Notes: generated by a model not told the origin, from the letters alone. Shown: positions 50,904 through 61,436, counted from the first letter of the stretch. The stretch is 64,000 bases of DNA from an uncultured Selenomonas sp. (GCA_902766095.1 CACXCN010000011.1:1-64000), one strand, 5' to 3'. Program-made: numbers and translations.

Positions 50904-52649
50904 ATGAAGAATTACATAAGGCTGTTGCAATACATACGGCCCTATCTGAAGCAGCTTTTCGTAGCAATTATCTGCATCATAGTCGCGTCGGGTGCGAACC
51001 TGTATCTGCCCTGGATCATCAAGGACATGATCGATAAGGTTCTCGTTGCCAAGGATATGCAGATGCTGACGCTCATATCGATCGGCATCGTCGTCGTGTT
51101 CATCATTCGCGGCATATTCTACTATGGCCAGTCGTACCTCGTGTCGTTCATCGGGCAGAAGGTCATCATCGATGTGCGCGAGGTCATGTTCCGCAAATTC
51201 CAGCGCATGCCGATGGCGTATTTCGACAAGCATCAGACCGGTGAGACCATGAGCTATATCACGAACGATGTGGCTGCCATCCAGTCGGCGCTCGTCGATC
51301 AGCTCATCGAGCTCGTCACAGAGGGGTCCATCCTCATCGGCTCCATCGTCATGATGGTGTATCTCGATTGGAAGCTCTCGCTGCTGACGCTGGTCATCAT
51401 CCCCGTCGTCGGCCAGGCTATGAAGATATTCGGCCGCAAGCTGAAGCGCAATGGCACGGTCATCCAGGAGCGCATGGCGGATATCACGTCGCTGCTGCAG
51501 GAGAGCATCTCCTCCATACGCGTCGTGAAATCATTCGTGCGTGAGAAATACGAGATCGACCGGTTCTGCAACCAGAACCAGCTCAATTTCCAGGCGGCCA
51601 TGAAGAACGTCCAGCTCACGAGCCTGCTGACACCGACCGTCGAGTTCCTGGCGGCACTCTCCGTCACGTTCATCGTCTGGTTCGGTGGCTATGAGGTCGT
51701 GCAGGGCGTCATGACAGCCGGTTCGCTCGTTGCGTTCCTGACCTATGCGGTGAACCTCGCGAACCCGGTGAAGCGCCTCTCGCGCGTCTACGGCAACCTG
51801 CAGCGCGCCATGGCCGCTGTCGACCGCGTGTTCGCCGTCATCGACCTCAAAGAGACGATAACGGACAAGCCGGATGCTTACGAGCTGCCGGCTACGCACG
51901 GGCAGGTAACGTTCGACCATGTCTGCTTCGAATACAAGAAGGGGGTGCCGGCCCTGACGGACGTGTCGCTTACGGTCCAGCCGGGACAGATGATTGCTTT
52001 TGTCGGCCCTTCGGGTGCTGGCAAATCGACCATCGCGAATCTCATACCGCGTTTCTACGAGGTAACGAGCGGCTCCATCAGCATCGACGGCCATGATATC
52101 CGCGATGTGACCGTGGCCTCCCTGCGGGAGCAGATCGGTATCGTGCCGCAGGAGACGATGTTGTTTTCGACGACGGTACGCGAGAATATCCGCTACGGAC
52201 GTCTCGATGCCACGGATGAGGAGGTCGAGGCAGCGGCGAAGGCTGCCAATGCCGATGCTTTCATCCGGGCATTGCCGAAAGGCTACGACACGCAGATCGG
52301 TGAGCGCGGACTGAATCTCTCTGGCGGGCAGCGTCAGCGCATGGCCATCGCCAGGGCCATCTTGAAGAATCCGCGCATACTGATACTCGATGAGGCCACA
52401 TCGGCCCTCGATACCGAGAGTGAGAAAATCGTGCAGGCCGCCTTGGACAAACTCATGGTCGGGCGTACATCGTTCGTCATCGCTCATCGTCTGTCCACGA
52501 TATTCGATGCCGATCAGATCTATGTCATAGACGCCGGCCGGGTACTCGAGCATGGCACGCATGAGGAGCTCCTGGCCCGCAACGGCCTGTACAAGCACCT
52601 CTATGATATCCAGTTCCGCAATACGTCAGAGACGTCAGAGCAAGCGTAA
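50904..52649 (+). CDS. msbA: Lipid A-core flippase ABC exporter
   Basis: This 581-aa half-transporter flips lipid A-core to the periplasmic face. It has six N-terminal helices (about 15-300) and a C-terminal ATPase: Walker A GPSGAGKST, Q-loop QETMLFS, signature LSGGQRQRMAIARAIL and Walker B ILILDEATSALD, with His in IAHRLST. Sequence alone fits any type-I exporter; neighbours decide MsbA. GGGAGAAA lies upstream of the ATG. Confidence 0.92.
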   Translation: MKNYIRLLQYIRPYLKQLFVAIICIIVASGANLYLPWIIKDMIDKVLVAKDMQMLTLISIGIVVVFIIRGIFYYGQSYLVSFIGQKVIIDVREVMFRKFQRMPMAYFDKHQTGETMSYITNDVAAIQSALVDQLIELVTEGSILIGSIVMMVYLDWKLSLLTLVIIPVVGQAMKIFGRKLKRNGTVIQERMADITSLLQESISSIRVVKSFVREKYEIDRFCNQNQLNFQAAMKNVQLTSLLTPTVEFLAALSVTFIVWFGGYEVVQGVMTAGSLVAFLTYAVNLANPVKRLSRVYGNLQRAMAAVDRVFAVIDLKETITDKPDAYELPATHGQVTFDHVCFEYKKGVPALTDVSLTVQPGQMIAFVGPSGAGKSTIANLIPRFYEVTSGSISIDGHDIRDVTVASLREQIGIVPQETMLFSTTVRENIRYGRLDATDEEVEAAAKAANADAFIRALPKGYDTQIGERGLNLSGGQRQRMAIARAILKNPRILILDEATSALDTESEKIVQAALDKLMVGRTSFVIAHRLSTIFDADQIYVIDAGRVLEHGTHEELLARNGLYKHLYDIQFRNTSETSEQA

Positions 52650-52663
52650 CAGAAGGGGACATA

Positions 52664-55168
52664 ATGCAATTACTCTACAACATAGCGGCCATCATCATCG
52701 TTGTGCTGATTATCCCGATGTTCATGGTCCGGTCGGTGCGCGAGAAGGGCTTCGTGGAGCGCATAAAGCAGAGTCTGGGCTTTTTCCCGGCCCACGCACT
52801 GGACAAGGTCGCCAAAAAGCATTGCATATGGGTGCATGCGGCCTCCGTCGGCGAGATCGTCGCCACGAGCCCGCTCATCAAGGAATTTCACCGTGAGTTC
52901 CCGGAAAGTCCGATACTCGTATCGGTCGTGACGACGAGCGGCTATGAGATGGCGAACCGCATCATCAAGGATGCCGATGCCATCATCTATTTCCCGCTCG
53001 ATCTGCCGTGGCTGGCCGGTCACGTGCTGCGCCGCATCCGTCCACGCGTGTTCCTGCCGGTCGAGACCGAGCTCTGGCCGAATTTCCTCAAGAATGCCCG
53101 CGAGATGCATCTGCCGGTCATGATGGTCAACGGCCGCATCAGTGACAAGAGCGTGAAGCAGTACAAGCATCTTCATAGCATACTGCGCGACATGATCGGC
53201 ACGGTGCAGTGCTTTGCCATGCAGTCCAGTATCGATGCCGAGTACATCATGCGCCTCGGAGCACCGAAGGAGCTCGTGACGGTCACGGGCAATACGAAGT
53301 TCGACCAGACCTATACGGATGTGAGCCCCGAGGAAAAGGCACAGATCATAGAGAGTATGGGACTCTCGGATGCGGATGGCATCCTGCTGGCCGGCTCGAC
53401 CCATCGCAAGGAAGAGGAATACGTCCTGAAAGCCTTCGCAGCCGTGCGCCAGAACCACCCGCGGGCCCGTCTCGTCATAGCACCGCGCGAGCTGCTGCGG
53501 ACGCAGGAAGTCATCCACATCTGCAAGAAAGCCGGCTTCACCGTGAATACGCGTACTGGCCTGCAGGACGGCAGCGAGCAGCCGGGCGCTGATATCGTCA
53601 TACTGAATACGATCGGCGAGCTCGGCAAGGTGTACAGCATCGGCGACGTCGTCTACGTGGGCGGCAGTCTCGTCATGCACGGCGGCCATAACATCCTGGA
53701 GCCGGCGGCACATGGCAAGGCCATCATCGTCGGCCACTATATGTTCAATTTCAAGGATACGTATGCGTTGTTCAAGAATCGCAACGCCTGCATCATGGTC
53801 AACAACACGAAAGAACTCGTGCGCGAGGTCACGCGCCTGTTCGATGAGCCGGAGGAGCGCCACCGCATGGAGCGCGAGACGCTGGCCATCGTGCAGGAAA
53901 ACAAGGGAGCCTCCTACAAGTCGGCCCAGCTCCTGCGCAAAACATTGACGGAGTTCGAGAGCCGTCCCGAGAATCATCAGCTCGTGCGCTCGACGCAGAA
54001 GATCGCCAATTTCCAGACGTACTTCATCGACCTCGTGCACAGCAAGGAAGCCCATGGCTTCTTCCTGAACATCCTGCTCGGCATCCTGTACGTGTTCTCA
54101 CTCATATATGCCGGTCTCGTCAACCTGAAGCTGAGCGGCTTCAGCCATGGACTGTTCCGCCGCAGAAAGCTGGATTGCTTCGTCATTAGTCTCGGCAACG
54201 TCACGGTCGGCGGCACGGGCAAGACACCGACCGCCCAGCGCCTCGCCAGCGATATCCGCGATATGGGCTACCGTGTCGTCATACTGAACCGCGGCTATCG
54301 CGCGAAATGGCATGGCGATGTCGGCATCGTCTCTGACGGGCAGCGCCTGCAGATGACAGCGGCTGAGGCCGGCGACGAGGCCTATATGCTTGCGAAGCAC
54401 CTGCCGCAGGTGCCGGTCCTCATCGGTGCCGAGCGCTATGAGACTGGACGCTACGCTATCGAGCATTTCGGCGCCGAGGTGGCCATCCTCGATGATGGCT
54501 ATCAGCACTGGCAGCTCGAGCGCGACCTCGATATCCTGCTCGTCGATGCGGTCAATGTATTCGGCAACGGCTACATCCTGCCACGCGGTACGCTGCGCGA
54601 ACCGATCTCGCATATCAGCCGGGCTGATGTCTGCCTCATGACGAAAGTCGATCAGGCGGCCGAGGGCTCGCGCGAGTATATCTGCGAGACCGTGCACAAG
54701 TACAACCGGGAGGCCCGCATCGTCGAGAGCATCCACGAGCCGCGCTGCTTCATCCGCCTCGCGGAATGGTATGAGAACATAGGTGGCAAAGGCATCGATG
54801 TGAGCGCGATGCGCGGCCGCAAGATCATGGCCGTCTCGGCCATCGGCAATCCGGCCTCGTTCGAGCAGACGCTGTCCGACATTGGCACGGTCATCATCGA
54901 GAGTCTGCGCTATCCGGATCACCATGACTACAGCATGCAGGAGATGAACGATATCCTGCAGCAGGCCCAGAGCCTCGGGGCAGAGGCCATCATCATCACG
55001 GAGAAGGATGCCGTCAAGATACCGAGCGAGGTCATCCATGCCGGCTGGGATATCCCCGTATACGTCATCTGCGTGCAGGTCACATTCCAGTCCGGTGCGC
55101 AGGAGTTCCATGATATGTTGTTCGACCGGCTGAGCAAGCGTCTCGGAGCGCGTCAGCCGCGCCATTGA
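52664..55168 (+). CDS. waaA-lpxK: Fused Kdo transferase (WaaA) and lipid A 4'-kinase (LpxK)
   Basis: This 834-aa bifunctional protein combines the Kdo transferase (GT30, about 1-430) and LpxK (about 455-834). In the first half: an N-terminal membrane segment, WVHAASVGEIVATSPLI with the catalytic Glu, VETELWPNFL, GSTHRKEEE and GGSLVMHGGHNILEPAA. The kinase has its own membrane segment (FFLNILLGILYVFSLIYAG) and P-loop GGTGKTP at about 515-521, then NRGYRAKW, DDGYQHWQLERD and ITEKDAVK. The reading frame is continuous. The fusion couples phosphorylation and Kdo addition. AAGGGGA precedes the ATG. Both activities appear intact. Confidence 0.94.
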   Translation: MQLLYNIAAIIIVVLIIPMFMVRSVREKGFVERIKQSLGFFPAHALDKVAKKHCIWVHAASVGEIVATSPLIKEFHREFPESPILVSVVTTSGYEMANRIIKDADAIIYFPLDLPWLAGHVLRRIRPRVFLPVETELWPNFLKNAREMHLPVMMVNGRISDKSVKQYKHLHSILRDMIGTVQCFAMQSSIDAEYIMRLGAPKELVTVTGNTKFDQTYTDVSPEEKAQIIESMGLSDADGILLAGSTHRKEEEYVLKAFAAVRQNHPRARLVIAPRELLRTQEVIHICKKAGFTVNTRTGLQDGSEQPGADIVILNTIGELGKVYSIGDVVYVGGSLVMHGGHNILEPAAHGKAIIVGHYMFNFKDTYALFKNRNACIMVNNTKELVREVTRLFDEPEERHRMERETLAIVQENKGASYKSAQLLRKTLTEFESRPENHQLVRSTQKIANFQTYFIDLVHSKEAHGFFLNILLGILYVFSLIYAGLVNLKLSGFSHGLFRRRKLDCFVISLGNVTVGGTGKTPTAQRLASDIRDMGYRVVILNRGYRAKWHGDVGIVSDGQRLQMTAAEAGDEAYMLAKHLPQVPVLIGAERYETGRYAIEHFGAEVAILDDGYQHWQLERDLDILLVDAVNVFGNGYILPRGTLREPISHISRADVCLMTKVDQAAEGSREYICETVHKYNREARIVESIHEPRCFIRLAEWYENIGGKGIDVSAMRGRKIMAVSAIGNPASFEQTLSDIGTVIIESLRYPDHHDYSMQEMNDILQQAQSLGAEAIIITEKDAVKIPSEVIHAGWDIPVYVICVQVTFQSGAQEFHDMLFDRLSKRLGARQPRH

Positions 55169-55202
55169 TTGTGTGCTGCTTTTACAGCGGAAAGGGTAAT
55201 AA

Positions 55203-55937
55203 ATGAACGTCCTCTGTGTGATACCGGCGCGTTACGCGTCGACAAGACTGCCGGGCAAGCCGCTGCTCGATATAGCCGGCAAGCCCATGATCGTGCGCGT
55301 CTATGAGCGGGCCAGCCAGGCCCGTCGAACGACGGCGACAATCGTGGCGACCGATGATGAGCGCATAAAGGCAGCCGTCGAGAGCCATGGCGGGCAGGCC
55401 GTCATGACGCGGGCCGATCATCCGACCGGCACGGACCGTCTGGCCGAGGTAGCCGGGAAATATCCTGATGTCGATGTCATCATCAATGTGCAAGGCGATG
55501 AGCCGCTCATAGAGCCGGCGCTCATCGATGAGCTGGCCGCGGCATTCGAGACGGATGACGGACTGCAGATGGCTACAGTGCGCACGGAGATGACGGATGA
55601 GGCGGAGCAGCGCAATCCGAACAATGTGAAGGTCGTGACGGATAAGAACGGCTATGCACTTTATTTCTCGCGGTCGCTGCTGCCCTATCCGCGCCATGCC
55701 GGAGCTCACGTCTACAAGCACATCGGCATCTATGCCTACCGGCGCGAGTTCCTGCTCCAGTATGCCAATATGGAGCCGACGGAGCTCGAGAGTGCGGAGA
55801 GCCTCGAGCAGCTTCGGGCTCTCGAGAACGGCTATCGCATCAAGGTCATAACGACGGATGCCCAGTTCGTCGGCGTGGATACGGCAGAGGATCTGGCACG
55901 TGTCAATGAGATATACAAAGCCCAGAACCTGGGTTGA
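55203..55937 (+). CDS. kdsB: CMP-Kdo synthetase
   Basis: This 244-aa nucleotidyltransferase activates Kdo with CTP for WaaA. Family landmarks: [40 protein letters not shown] and [14 protein letters not shown]. The C-terminal [10 protein letters not shown] is typical. RBS AAAGGG. It is the first of the Kdo genes kdsB-A-D-C, ordered from late to early and last steps. Confidence 0.95.
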   Translation: MNVLCVIPARYASTRLPGKPLLDIAGKPMIVRVYERASQARRTTATIVATDDERIKAAVESHGGQAVMTRADHPTGTDRLAEVAGKYPDVDVIINVQGDEPLIEPALIDELAAAFETDDGLQMATVRTEMTDEAEQRNPNNVKVVTDKNGYALYFSRSLLPYPRHAGAHVYKHIGIYAYRREFLLQYANMEPTELESAESLEQLRALENGYRIKVITTDAQFVGVDTAEDLARVNEIYKAQNLG

Positions 55938-55975
55938 ATGATACCTTTTTGTCAGGACAGGAAGGAGTAAATACC

Positions 55976-56803
55976 ATGAACAAGGTCAAGATAGGCAATT
56001 TCCTCGTGGGCGGTGGCGAACCACTGACGCTGCTGGCCGGTCCGTGCGTGTTGGAGGGATTGGATCGCTGCCTGCTCATCGGGCGCACGATCAAGGACAT
56101 CTGTCAGAAGCTCGGCGTGAACTATGTGTTCAAGGCTTCGTTCGATAAGGCGAACCGCTCGTCGTTCCACAGCTTCCGCGGGCCGGGAATCGAGAAAGGC
56201 CTCGAGATGCTGCAGACGATCAAGGATGAGCTGCAGGTGCCGGTCGTCACGGATATCCATGAGACGTATCAGGCGGAGCCCGTCGCGAAGGTCGCCGATG
56301 TCATACAGATCCCGGCGTTCCTGTGCCGCCAGACGGACCTGCTGCATGCTGCAGCCGTGACGGGACGGGTAGTGAATGTGAAGAAGGGGCAGTTCCTCTC
56401 TCCGGAGGAGATGCGCAATGTCGTTGACAAGCTCCACGAGTGCGGTTGCAATCAGATGATGCTGACGGAGCGCGGCTCGACATTCGGCTATCATAATCTC
56501 GTCGTCGATATGCGCTCGCTGCCAGCCATGCGTCAGCTCGGTTATCCGGTCGTGATGGATGGTACGCACAGCGTGCAGCTGCCGGGTGGCAATGGCACGA
56601 GCTCGGCTGGCCAGCGCGAGTACGTGGACTACCTCGTGCGCGCTGCCGTCGGCGCCGGCGTCGACGCATTGTTCCTCGAGGTGCACGATAACCCGGAGGA
56701 AGCGCTGTCGGATGGGGCGAACATGGTCTACCTCGACCATCTGCCCGAGCTGCTCAAGGATGCCGTGGCGATATACGAGATCGTGCGGCCGAAGCTGAAG
56801 TAA
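55976..56803 (+). CDS. kdsA: Kdo-8-phosphate synthase
   Basis: This 275-aa TIM-barrel aldolase-like enzyme condenses arabinose-5-phosphate and PEP. Key motifs are [59 protein letters not shown]-like region and [10 protein letters not shown]. The later CGCNQ and [11 protein letters not shown] suggest a metal-dependent class may apply. ATG 55976 has AAGGAG eight bases upstream; an earlier ATG at 55934 overlaps kdsB without a site. Confidence 0.95.
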   Translation: MNKVKIGNFLVGGGEPLTLLAGPCVLEGLDRCLLIGRTIKDICQKLGVNYVFKASFDKANRSSFHSFRGPGIEKGLEMLQTIKDELQVPVVTDIHETYQAEPVAKVADVIQIPAFLCRQTDLLHAAAVTGRVVNVKKGQFLSPEEMRNVVDKLHECGCNQMMLTERGSTFGYHNLVVDMRSLPAMRQLGYPVVMDGTHSVQLPGGNGTSSAGQREYVDYLVRAAVGAGVDALFLEVHDNPEEALSDGANMVYLDHLPELLKDAVAIYEIVRPKLK

Positions 56804-56860
56804 GAAAGGGCGGAGCCATGTCTGGCGCGGTGATAACAGCTCTTATGTAGTATAAGGTAT

Positions 56861-57868
56861 ATGAAAATATTTGGGGGCAAGGACTTGAGCAATGCAGCTG
56901 AGATAAAAGCAAAAGCTATAGAAACTCTGGACATCGAGGCCAAGGCGGTCGAGAAACTGAAGACGCGCATCGATGATGAATTCGTTGCGGCGGTCGAGTG
57001 CATATTGGCCTGCAAGGCCCGCGTGGTCGTGACCGGCATGGGCAAATCGGGCCATATCGGACGCAAGATCGCGGCGACGCTGGCCAGCACGGGCACGCCG
57101 TCGTTCTTCATGCATCCGGCCGAGGCCTTCCATGGCGACCTCGGCATGGTGACCGAGGATGATGTCGTCATAGCCATATCGAACAGCGGGGAGTCGACGG
57201 AGGTCGTGAACATCCTGCCAATCATCCGCCGCATCGGGGCGACCATCATCGCGATGTGCGGGCGCCCGGACTCACAGCTCGGCAAGAACAGCGATTACTT
57301 CATCAATATCGGTGTCGAGCGCGAGGCCTGCCCGCTCGGGCTGGCTCCGACCGCCAGCACGACCGCGACGCTGGCCATGGGCGATGCCATTGCTATGGCG
57401 CTCATGTCGGTCCGCAACTTCACGAGCCAGGATTTCGCTCTGTTCCATCCGGGCGGGGCGCTCGGACGTCGTCTGCTGCTGAAGGTTTCGAACGTCATGC
57501 ATACGGGCGACGAGAATCCAATCGTGAAGGCGGACACCTCGGCCAAGGATGCATTGTTCACGATGACGGACAAGGGCCTTGGCGCAGCCTCGGTTGTCGA
57601 CGAGCAGGGCAAGTTCATCGGCCTCGTCACCGATGGCATCATCCGCCGTGCGCTCGCGAAGGACTACAGCTTCCTCGACGAGCCGGTCAAGAATATCATG
57701 TTCACGACGCCGCTGACCATCAGCTCTGACAAGCTGGCCGCTGAGGCCCTGTCGGTGATGGACAAGCACAAGCCGCGTCCGGTAACCGTTCTGCCGGTCG
57801 TAGATGGCGACCGCGAGCCGGTAGGCATCGTCCACCTGACCGACCTGCTGCGCCAGGGTGTGGTATGA
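56861..57868 (+). CDS. kdsD: Arabinose-5-phosphate isomerase
   Basis: This 335-aa enzyme turns ribulose-5-phosphate into arabinose-5-phosphate for KdsA. An SIS domain (about 40-185; VVVTGMGKSGHIGRKIAATL, SNSGESTEVV) is followed by two CBS domains (about 205-335; VSNVMHTGDENP, VKNIMFTTPLT). The ATG at 56861 has AAGG four bases away; a TTG at 56885 has GGGGGCAAGG nearby and is an alternative start. A short stretch matching the dispersed repeat lies just upstream at 56812-56828. Confidence 0.92.
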   Translation: MKIFGGKDLSNAAEIKAKAIETLDIEAKAVEKLKTRIDDEFVAAVECILACKARVVVTGMGKSGHIGRKIAATLASTGTPSFFMHPAEAFHGDLGMVTEDDVVIAISNSGESTEVVNILPIIRRIGATIIAMCGRPDSQLGKNSDYFINIGVEREACPLGLAPTASTTATLAMGDAIAMALMSVRNFTSQDFALFHPGGALGRRLLLKVSNVMHTGDENPIVKADTSAKDALFTMTDKGLGAASVVDEQGKFIGLVTDGIIRRALAKDYSFLDEPVKNIMFTTPLTISSDKLAAEALSVMDKHKPRPVTVLPVVDGDREPVGIVHLTDLLRQGVV

Positions 57869-57888
57869 TATAAAGGTCTGATAGAAAT

Positions 57889-58488
57889 ATGGAAGAGAAA
57901 TACAGTGCACGCCGCAAAGCCCAGCACGTGAAGCTCATCATCATGGATGTCGATGGCGTGCTGACGGATGGCGGTATCTACATAGGCGCCGAGGGGGAGC
58001 TCTACAAGCCGTTTTTCTGCCGCGACGGGCTCGGCATCACGCTGGCCCATCGGGCCGGCCTGCGTACGGCCATCATCACAGGGCGCATATCGAAGCAGGT
58101 AGCGTACCGGGCACAGGAGCTCCATATCAGCGAGGTGTTCCAGGGACACAGCGACAAGCGGGCTGCGTATAAAGAGCTGAAGCAGAAATCGGGCCTGGCG
58201 GATGAAGAAATCGCTTATATCGGTGATGATCTCATCGACCTGCCTGTCATGCTGCAGGTGGGATTCCCGGTCGCGGTGGCTGATGCTGTCGACGAGGTAA
58301 AGGCGCATGCGGCTGCAATCGCCGGCTTTCCCGGTGGTCATGGCGCCGTGCGCGAGACGATAGAGTTCATATTGCGCTGCCAGAACAAATGGCAGCCGCT
58401 GCTGGCCGGTTTCATGGCGACTGAGGCACCGGAAGGCCAGGCCGATATCGCTAAGCCGACGGATGCGCTCGATAATCTGGCTCAGTAA
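57889..58488 (+). CDS. kdsC: Kdo-8-phosphate phosphatase
   Basis: This 199-aa HAD phosphatase releases Kdo. The nucleophile motif MDVDGVLTDGG is at about 16-26, and it has FFCRDGLGITLAHRAGL, ITGRISKQVA and the Mg site IGDDLIDLPVM. Its C-terminal tail (about 165-199) is longer than the core needs and rich in Ala/Pro. It is 20 bp after kdsD. The next gene starts 28 bp after its stop. Confidence 0.94.
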   Translation: MEEKYSARRKAQHVKLIIMDVDGVLTDGGIYIGAEGELYKPFFCRDGLGITLAHRAGLRTAIITGRISKQVAYRAQELHISEVFQGHSDKRAAYKELKQKSGLADEEIAYIGDDLIDLPVMLQVGFPVAVADAVDEVKAHAAAIAGFPGGHGAVRETIEFILRCQNKWQPLLAGFMATEAPEGQADIAKPTDALDNLAQ

Positions 58489-58516
58489 TTTTCCGGAAGG
58501 ATTTGGAGGAATTTTC

Positions 58517-59437
58517 ATGGCTTACAAGATGGTTATGCTGCTTAGCCGTATAGCCGTTCATACGCCTTATCGTTTACTTATGGGGATCGGCTGGATATTA
58601 GGCCAGCTGTATTACCTGCTGATAAAGAAGGAGCGTGAGCGCGCTGTCGCGCAGATGATGCCGGCCCTGCATGTGAGTGAGAAGGAGGCCAGGCACCTCG
58701 TGCGGGCCTCCTTTGTGAATCTCGCGCGCAATGTGCTCGAGATCCTGTACATGCCGCATCTCAATGAGCAGAATTTCACGGACTATATCGAGATCGACCA
58801 TCTGGAACGCCTGAAAGCGGCTCTGGCTGAGAAAAAGGGAGTCGTCATCGTCACAGGCCATATCGGTACGTGGGAATGGCTGTCGGCTGCCTTCACCCTG
58901 AACGGTCTGCCGGTCACAGCGATAGCGAAACCGCAGCCGAACATCCAGTATACGAATGCACTCGACGATCTGCGCAAGACCATCCACGTACAGATATTCT
59001 CGCGTGGCTCGAGCGAGCTCCTGGCAGCGGCCCGCGCATTGAAATCCGGCAAGATTCTCGGTTTCCTCTGCGATCAAGATGCGGGTCCGGGCGGAGCGTT
59101 CCTGCCTTTCCTCGGACGACTGGCCTCGACACCTATGGGCGCAGCCGTGTTCTCGCGCAAGTTCAATTCACCGGTCGTGCCGGCGTTCATCCTGCGCCAG
59201 CCGAATGGCAAGCACAAGGTCATCGTCGGGGAAATCATGCGCTACGAGGATACGGGCGATACGGACAAAGATCTGTTCGATTTCACGGCGCGCATGACGC
59301 AGATCGTCGAGCAGGTCATCCGTGACAACCCGACGCAGTGGCTCTGGTTCCAGAAACGCTGGAACACGAAGCCGGAGCAGATGAAGACGGGTAAGCACCA
59401 CACGGTACAGGCGGAGAAGCAGGGGGATGAGTCATGA
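58517..59437 (+). CDS. LpxL/HtrB-family lipid A acyltransferase
   Basis: This 306-aa inner-membrane protein adds secondary acyl chains to Kdo-lipid A. An N-terminal membrane stretch (about 20-40, LMGIGWILGQLYYLL) precedes the H-X4-E motif HIGTWEW, the later DQDAGPGGAFLPFLG and FSRKFNSPVVPAF, and WLWFQKRWNTKP at the end. ATG 58517 has GGAGG seven bases before it. Whether it transfers laurate or myristate (LpxL or LpxM role) is not visible. It overlaps lptC by four bases. Confidence 0.9.
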   Translation: MAYKMVMLLSRIAVHTPYRLLMGIGWILGQLYYLLIKKERERAVAQMMPALHVSEKEARHLVRASFVNLARNVLEILYMPHLNEQNFTDYIEIDHLERLKAALAEKKGVVIVTGHIGTWEWLSAAFTLNGLPVTAIAKPQPNIQYTNALDDLRKTIHVQIFSRGSSELLAAARALKSGKILGFLCDQDAGPGGAFLPFLGRLASTPMGAAVFSRKFNSPVVPAFILRQPNGKHKVIVGEIMRYEDTGDTDKDLFDFTARMTQIVEQVIRDNPTQWLWFQKRWNTKPEQMKTGKHHTVQAEKQGDES

Positions 59438-59991
59438 GCACAAAGGCCAAGCTGGGCATCGTCCTCGTAGTGGCAGCGGTAGTGGCCCTCGTCGTCTGGG
59501 CAGTCAGCACAGTGCCGCAGGCACCGCCCCCGAGCGAGGCTCCGGCCAGCAAGACCATGTCCTATGATGGCAATACCATCCGCGAGGAAAAGGATGGCCG
59601 CGTCATCTGGGAACTGACGGCTGACCATATCGAGATGGATACCGATACGAAGAACGTCACCATCGAGGGCGTCCATGGCAAGTTTTACGCTGCCGATGGC
59701 CGCATCGCGGAGGTCACGGCTGATCGTGGCAGCTATGATGCCACATCGCGCGATGTGACGCTCGAGGGCGGCATATCCATCACGAACAGCGATGGCGCCT
59801 CGCTCCAGTCCGACCAGCTCAAATGGACGGCAGCCGAGCAGTGCCTGTCGGCCCTCGGCAACGCCTTGGCGCAAAAGGATGACATCACGATCAGCGGCGA
59901 CCGCATCGACAGTACGGACGCCTTCAACAAGGTCAAAGTGAGCGGTCATGCCCACATAGCGAAGGGGGATACAAGCAATGAGACTAGATAA
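59434..59991 (+). CDS. lptC: LPS transport periplasmic protein LptC
   Basis: This 185-aa single-helix protein links the LptB2FG extractor to LptA. An N-terminal TM (about 7-27) is followed by a periplasmic beta-jellyroll (about 42-180; SYDGNTIREEKDGRVIWELTA, VTLEGGISITNSDG). The ATGA overlap with the acyltransferase and the 14-base overlap with lptA indicate tight coupling. Confidence 0.9.
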   Translation: MSTKAKLGIVLVVAAVVALVVWAVSTVPQAPPPSEAPASKTMSYDGNTIREEKDGRVIWELTADHIEMDTDTKNVTIEGVHGKFYAADGRIAEVTADRGSYDATSRDVTLEGGISITNSDGASLQSDQLKWTAAEQCLSALGNALAQKDDITISGDRIDSTDAFNKVKVSGHAHIAKGDTSNETR

Positions 59992-60676
59992 ATACAGGAA
60001 AGCAGCCCTGACGCTGGCGCTGGCTGCCGTCATTCCGGTTGCTGCCTTTGCTCCGGCCACGGCAATCGCGGCGGGAGAGGCCGCTTCGCTCGACGCTGAT
60101 ACCGTCGAGTACGATATGTCGACCGGCCTCGTCACGGCCGAGGGCGACGTGCTCATGAAGCGCGGCACGAGCCGCGTGTCCGGCGAGCGCGCCAGCTACA
60201 ATACGAAGACCCAGGCGGGCTCGGTCATCGGCAATGTCATAGCAGTGCACGATGATATGCGCCTGACCTGTGCTCAGGTCACGAGTGATGGCTCAGGTCA
60301 CATGCAGGCGACGGGCGGTGTGCACGGTACACAGGCGGACAAAAGCTTCACCGGCGAGCAGGTCGACTACTATCCGGAGAATAAATATGTCCTGATGGCG
60401 ACGGGCGGCACGCTCACGAGTGCGGATGGCACGTTCACGGCAGACCATCTCGAGGGCTGGCTCGCTGAGGAGCACTATGTCGGCAAGGGGAACGCCCATG
60501 TCGTGAGCCCGGCCCGCGGTCTCGAGGCCGGCGGCGACCAGCTCGATTACTATGGCCAGGGCGATGGCAAGGCGGTCATGACCGGCAATGCCTGGGCCGT
60601 GCAGAATAATAATACGATGAAGAGCAACCGCCTGACGATATACCTTGCGAAAGACGGTCAGGCTGCAGTAAAATAG
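59978..60676 (+). CDS. lptA: LPS transport periplasmic bridge LptA
   Basis: This 232-aa OstA-like protein forms the periplasmic bridge for LPS. A signal peptide (about 1-32) is followed by jellyroll strands [36 protein letters not shown] and [19 protein letters not shown]. It is longer than the Escherichia protein (about 185 aa), perhaps giving an extra repeat of the fold. It begins 14 bases inside lptC. Confidence 0.9.
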   Translation: MRLDKYRKAALTLALAAVIPVAAFAPATAIAAGEAASLDADTVEYDMSTGLVTAEGDVLMKRGTSRVSGERASYNTKTQAGSVIGNVIAVHDDMRLTCAQVTSDGSGHMQATGGVHGTQADKSFTGEQVDYYPENKYVLMATGGTLTSADGTFTADHLEGWLAEEHYVGKGNAHVVSPARGLEAGGDQLDYYGQGDGKAVMTGNAWAVQNNNTMKSNRLTIYLAKDGQAAVK

Positions 60677-60716
60677 ATTTGAAATCAGTTTCCAGGCGGA
60701 GGACGGAGGAAGCATA

Positions 60717-61436
60717 TTGTTTATCGAGGCAAAGAATCTCGTGAAAACCTTCAAGAAGCGCACCGTCGTCGATCATGTATCGCTGCGCGTCAACAAGGGC
60801 GAGATCGTGGGCTTGCTCGGCCCGAACGGCGCGGGCAAGACGACGACATTCTATATGATCGTGGGTCTGGAGCAGCCAACGGCTGGAGAGGTGTTCCTCT
60901 CGGACATCAATATAACGGACCTGCCCATGCACAAGCGGGCGGCGCTCGGCATCAGCTACCTGACGCAGGAGGCCTCCATATTCCGCAAGCTCACGGTCGA
61001 GGACAACATCATGGCGATCCTCGAGACGACGAAGCTGTCGCGGGCAGAGCAGAAAGTGAAGCTCGAGAGCCTGCTCGAGGAGTTCCATATCGGCCATGTG
61101 CGCGAGCGCAAGGGCACCGAACTTTCGGGCGGCGAGCGTCGCCGCGTCGAGATCGCGCGCTGCCTCGCGCTTGAGCCGCAGTTCATCCTGCTCGACGAGC
61201 CGTTTGCCGGCGTCGATCCGCTCGCTGTCGCCGATATACAGGAGATCGTCCAGTACCTGCGCCAGCGCGGCATGGGGATTCTGATCACGGACCACAATGT
61301 CCGCGAGACGCTTCACATCGTCGACCGGGCCTATATACTGAACAACGGCAAGATATTGCTCGATGGCGACAGTCAGACCATAGCCAACAGCCCGATAGCG
61401 AAGAAGTTCTATCTGGGAGAGAATTTCACTCTGTGA
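60717..61436 (+). CDS. lptB: LPS export ATPase LptB
   Basis: This 239-aa cytosolic ATPase drives LPS extraction. Walker [11 protein letters not shown]-loop [15 protein letters not shown], signature [16 protein letters not shown], Walker [13 protein letters not shown] and switch His in ITDHNVRET are present. The start is TTG at 60717, seven bases after GGAGGA. The lptF/G gene begins ten bases after its stop. Confidence 0.95.
   Translation: MFIEAKNLVKTFKKRTVVDHVSLRVNKGEIVGLLGPNGAGKTTTFYMIVGLEQPTAGEVFLSDINITDLPMHKRAALGISYLTQEASIFRKLTVEDNIMAILETTKLSRAEQKVKLESLLEEFHIGHVRERKGTELSGGERRRVEIARCLALEPQFILLDEPFAGVDPLAVADIQEIVQYLRQRGMGILITDHNVRETLHIVDRAYILNNGKILLDGDSQTIANSPIAKKFYLGENFTL

Noticed and set aside
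50904-52649. Multidrug exporter instead of MsbA
   Set aside because: Sequence alone permits it, but the gene lies between lpxB and waaA-lpxK, the usual MsbA place.
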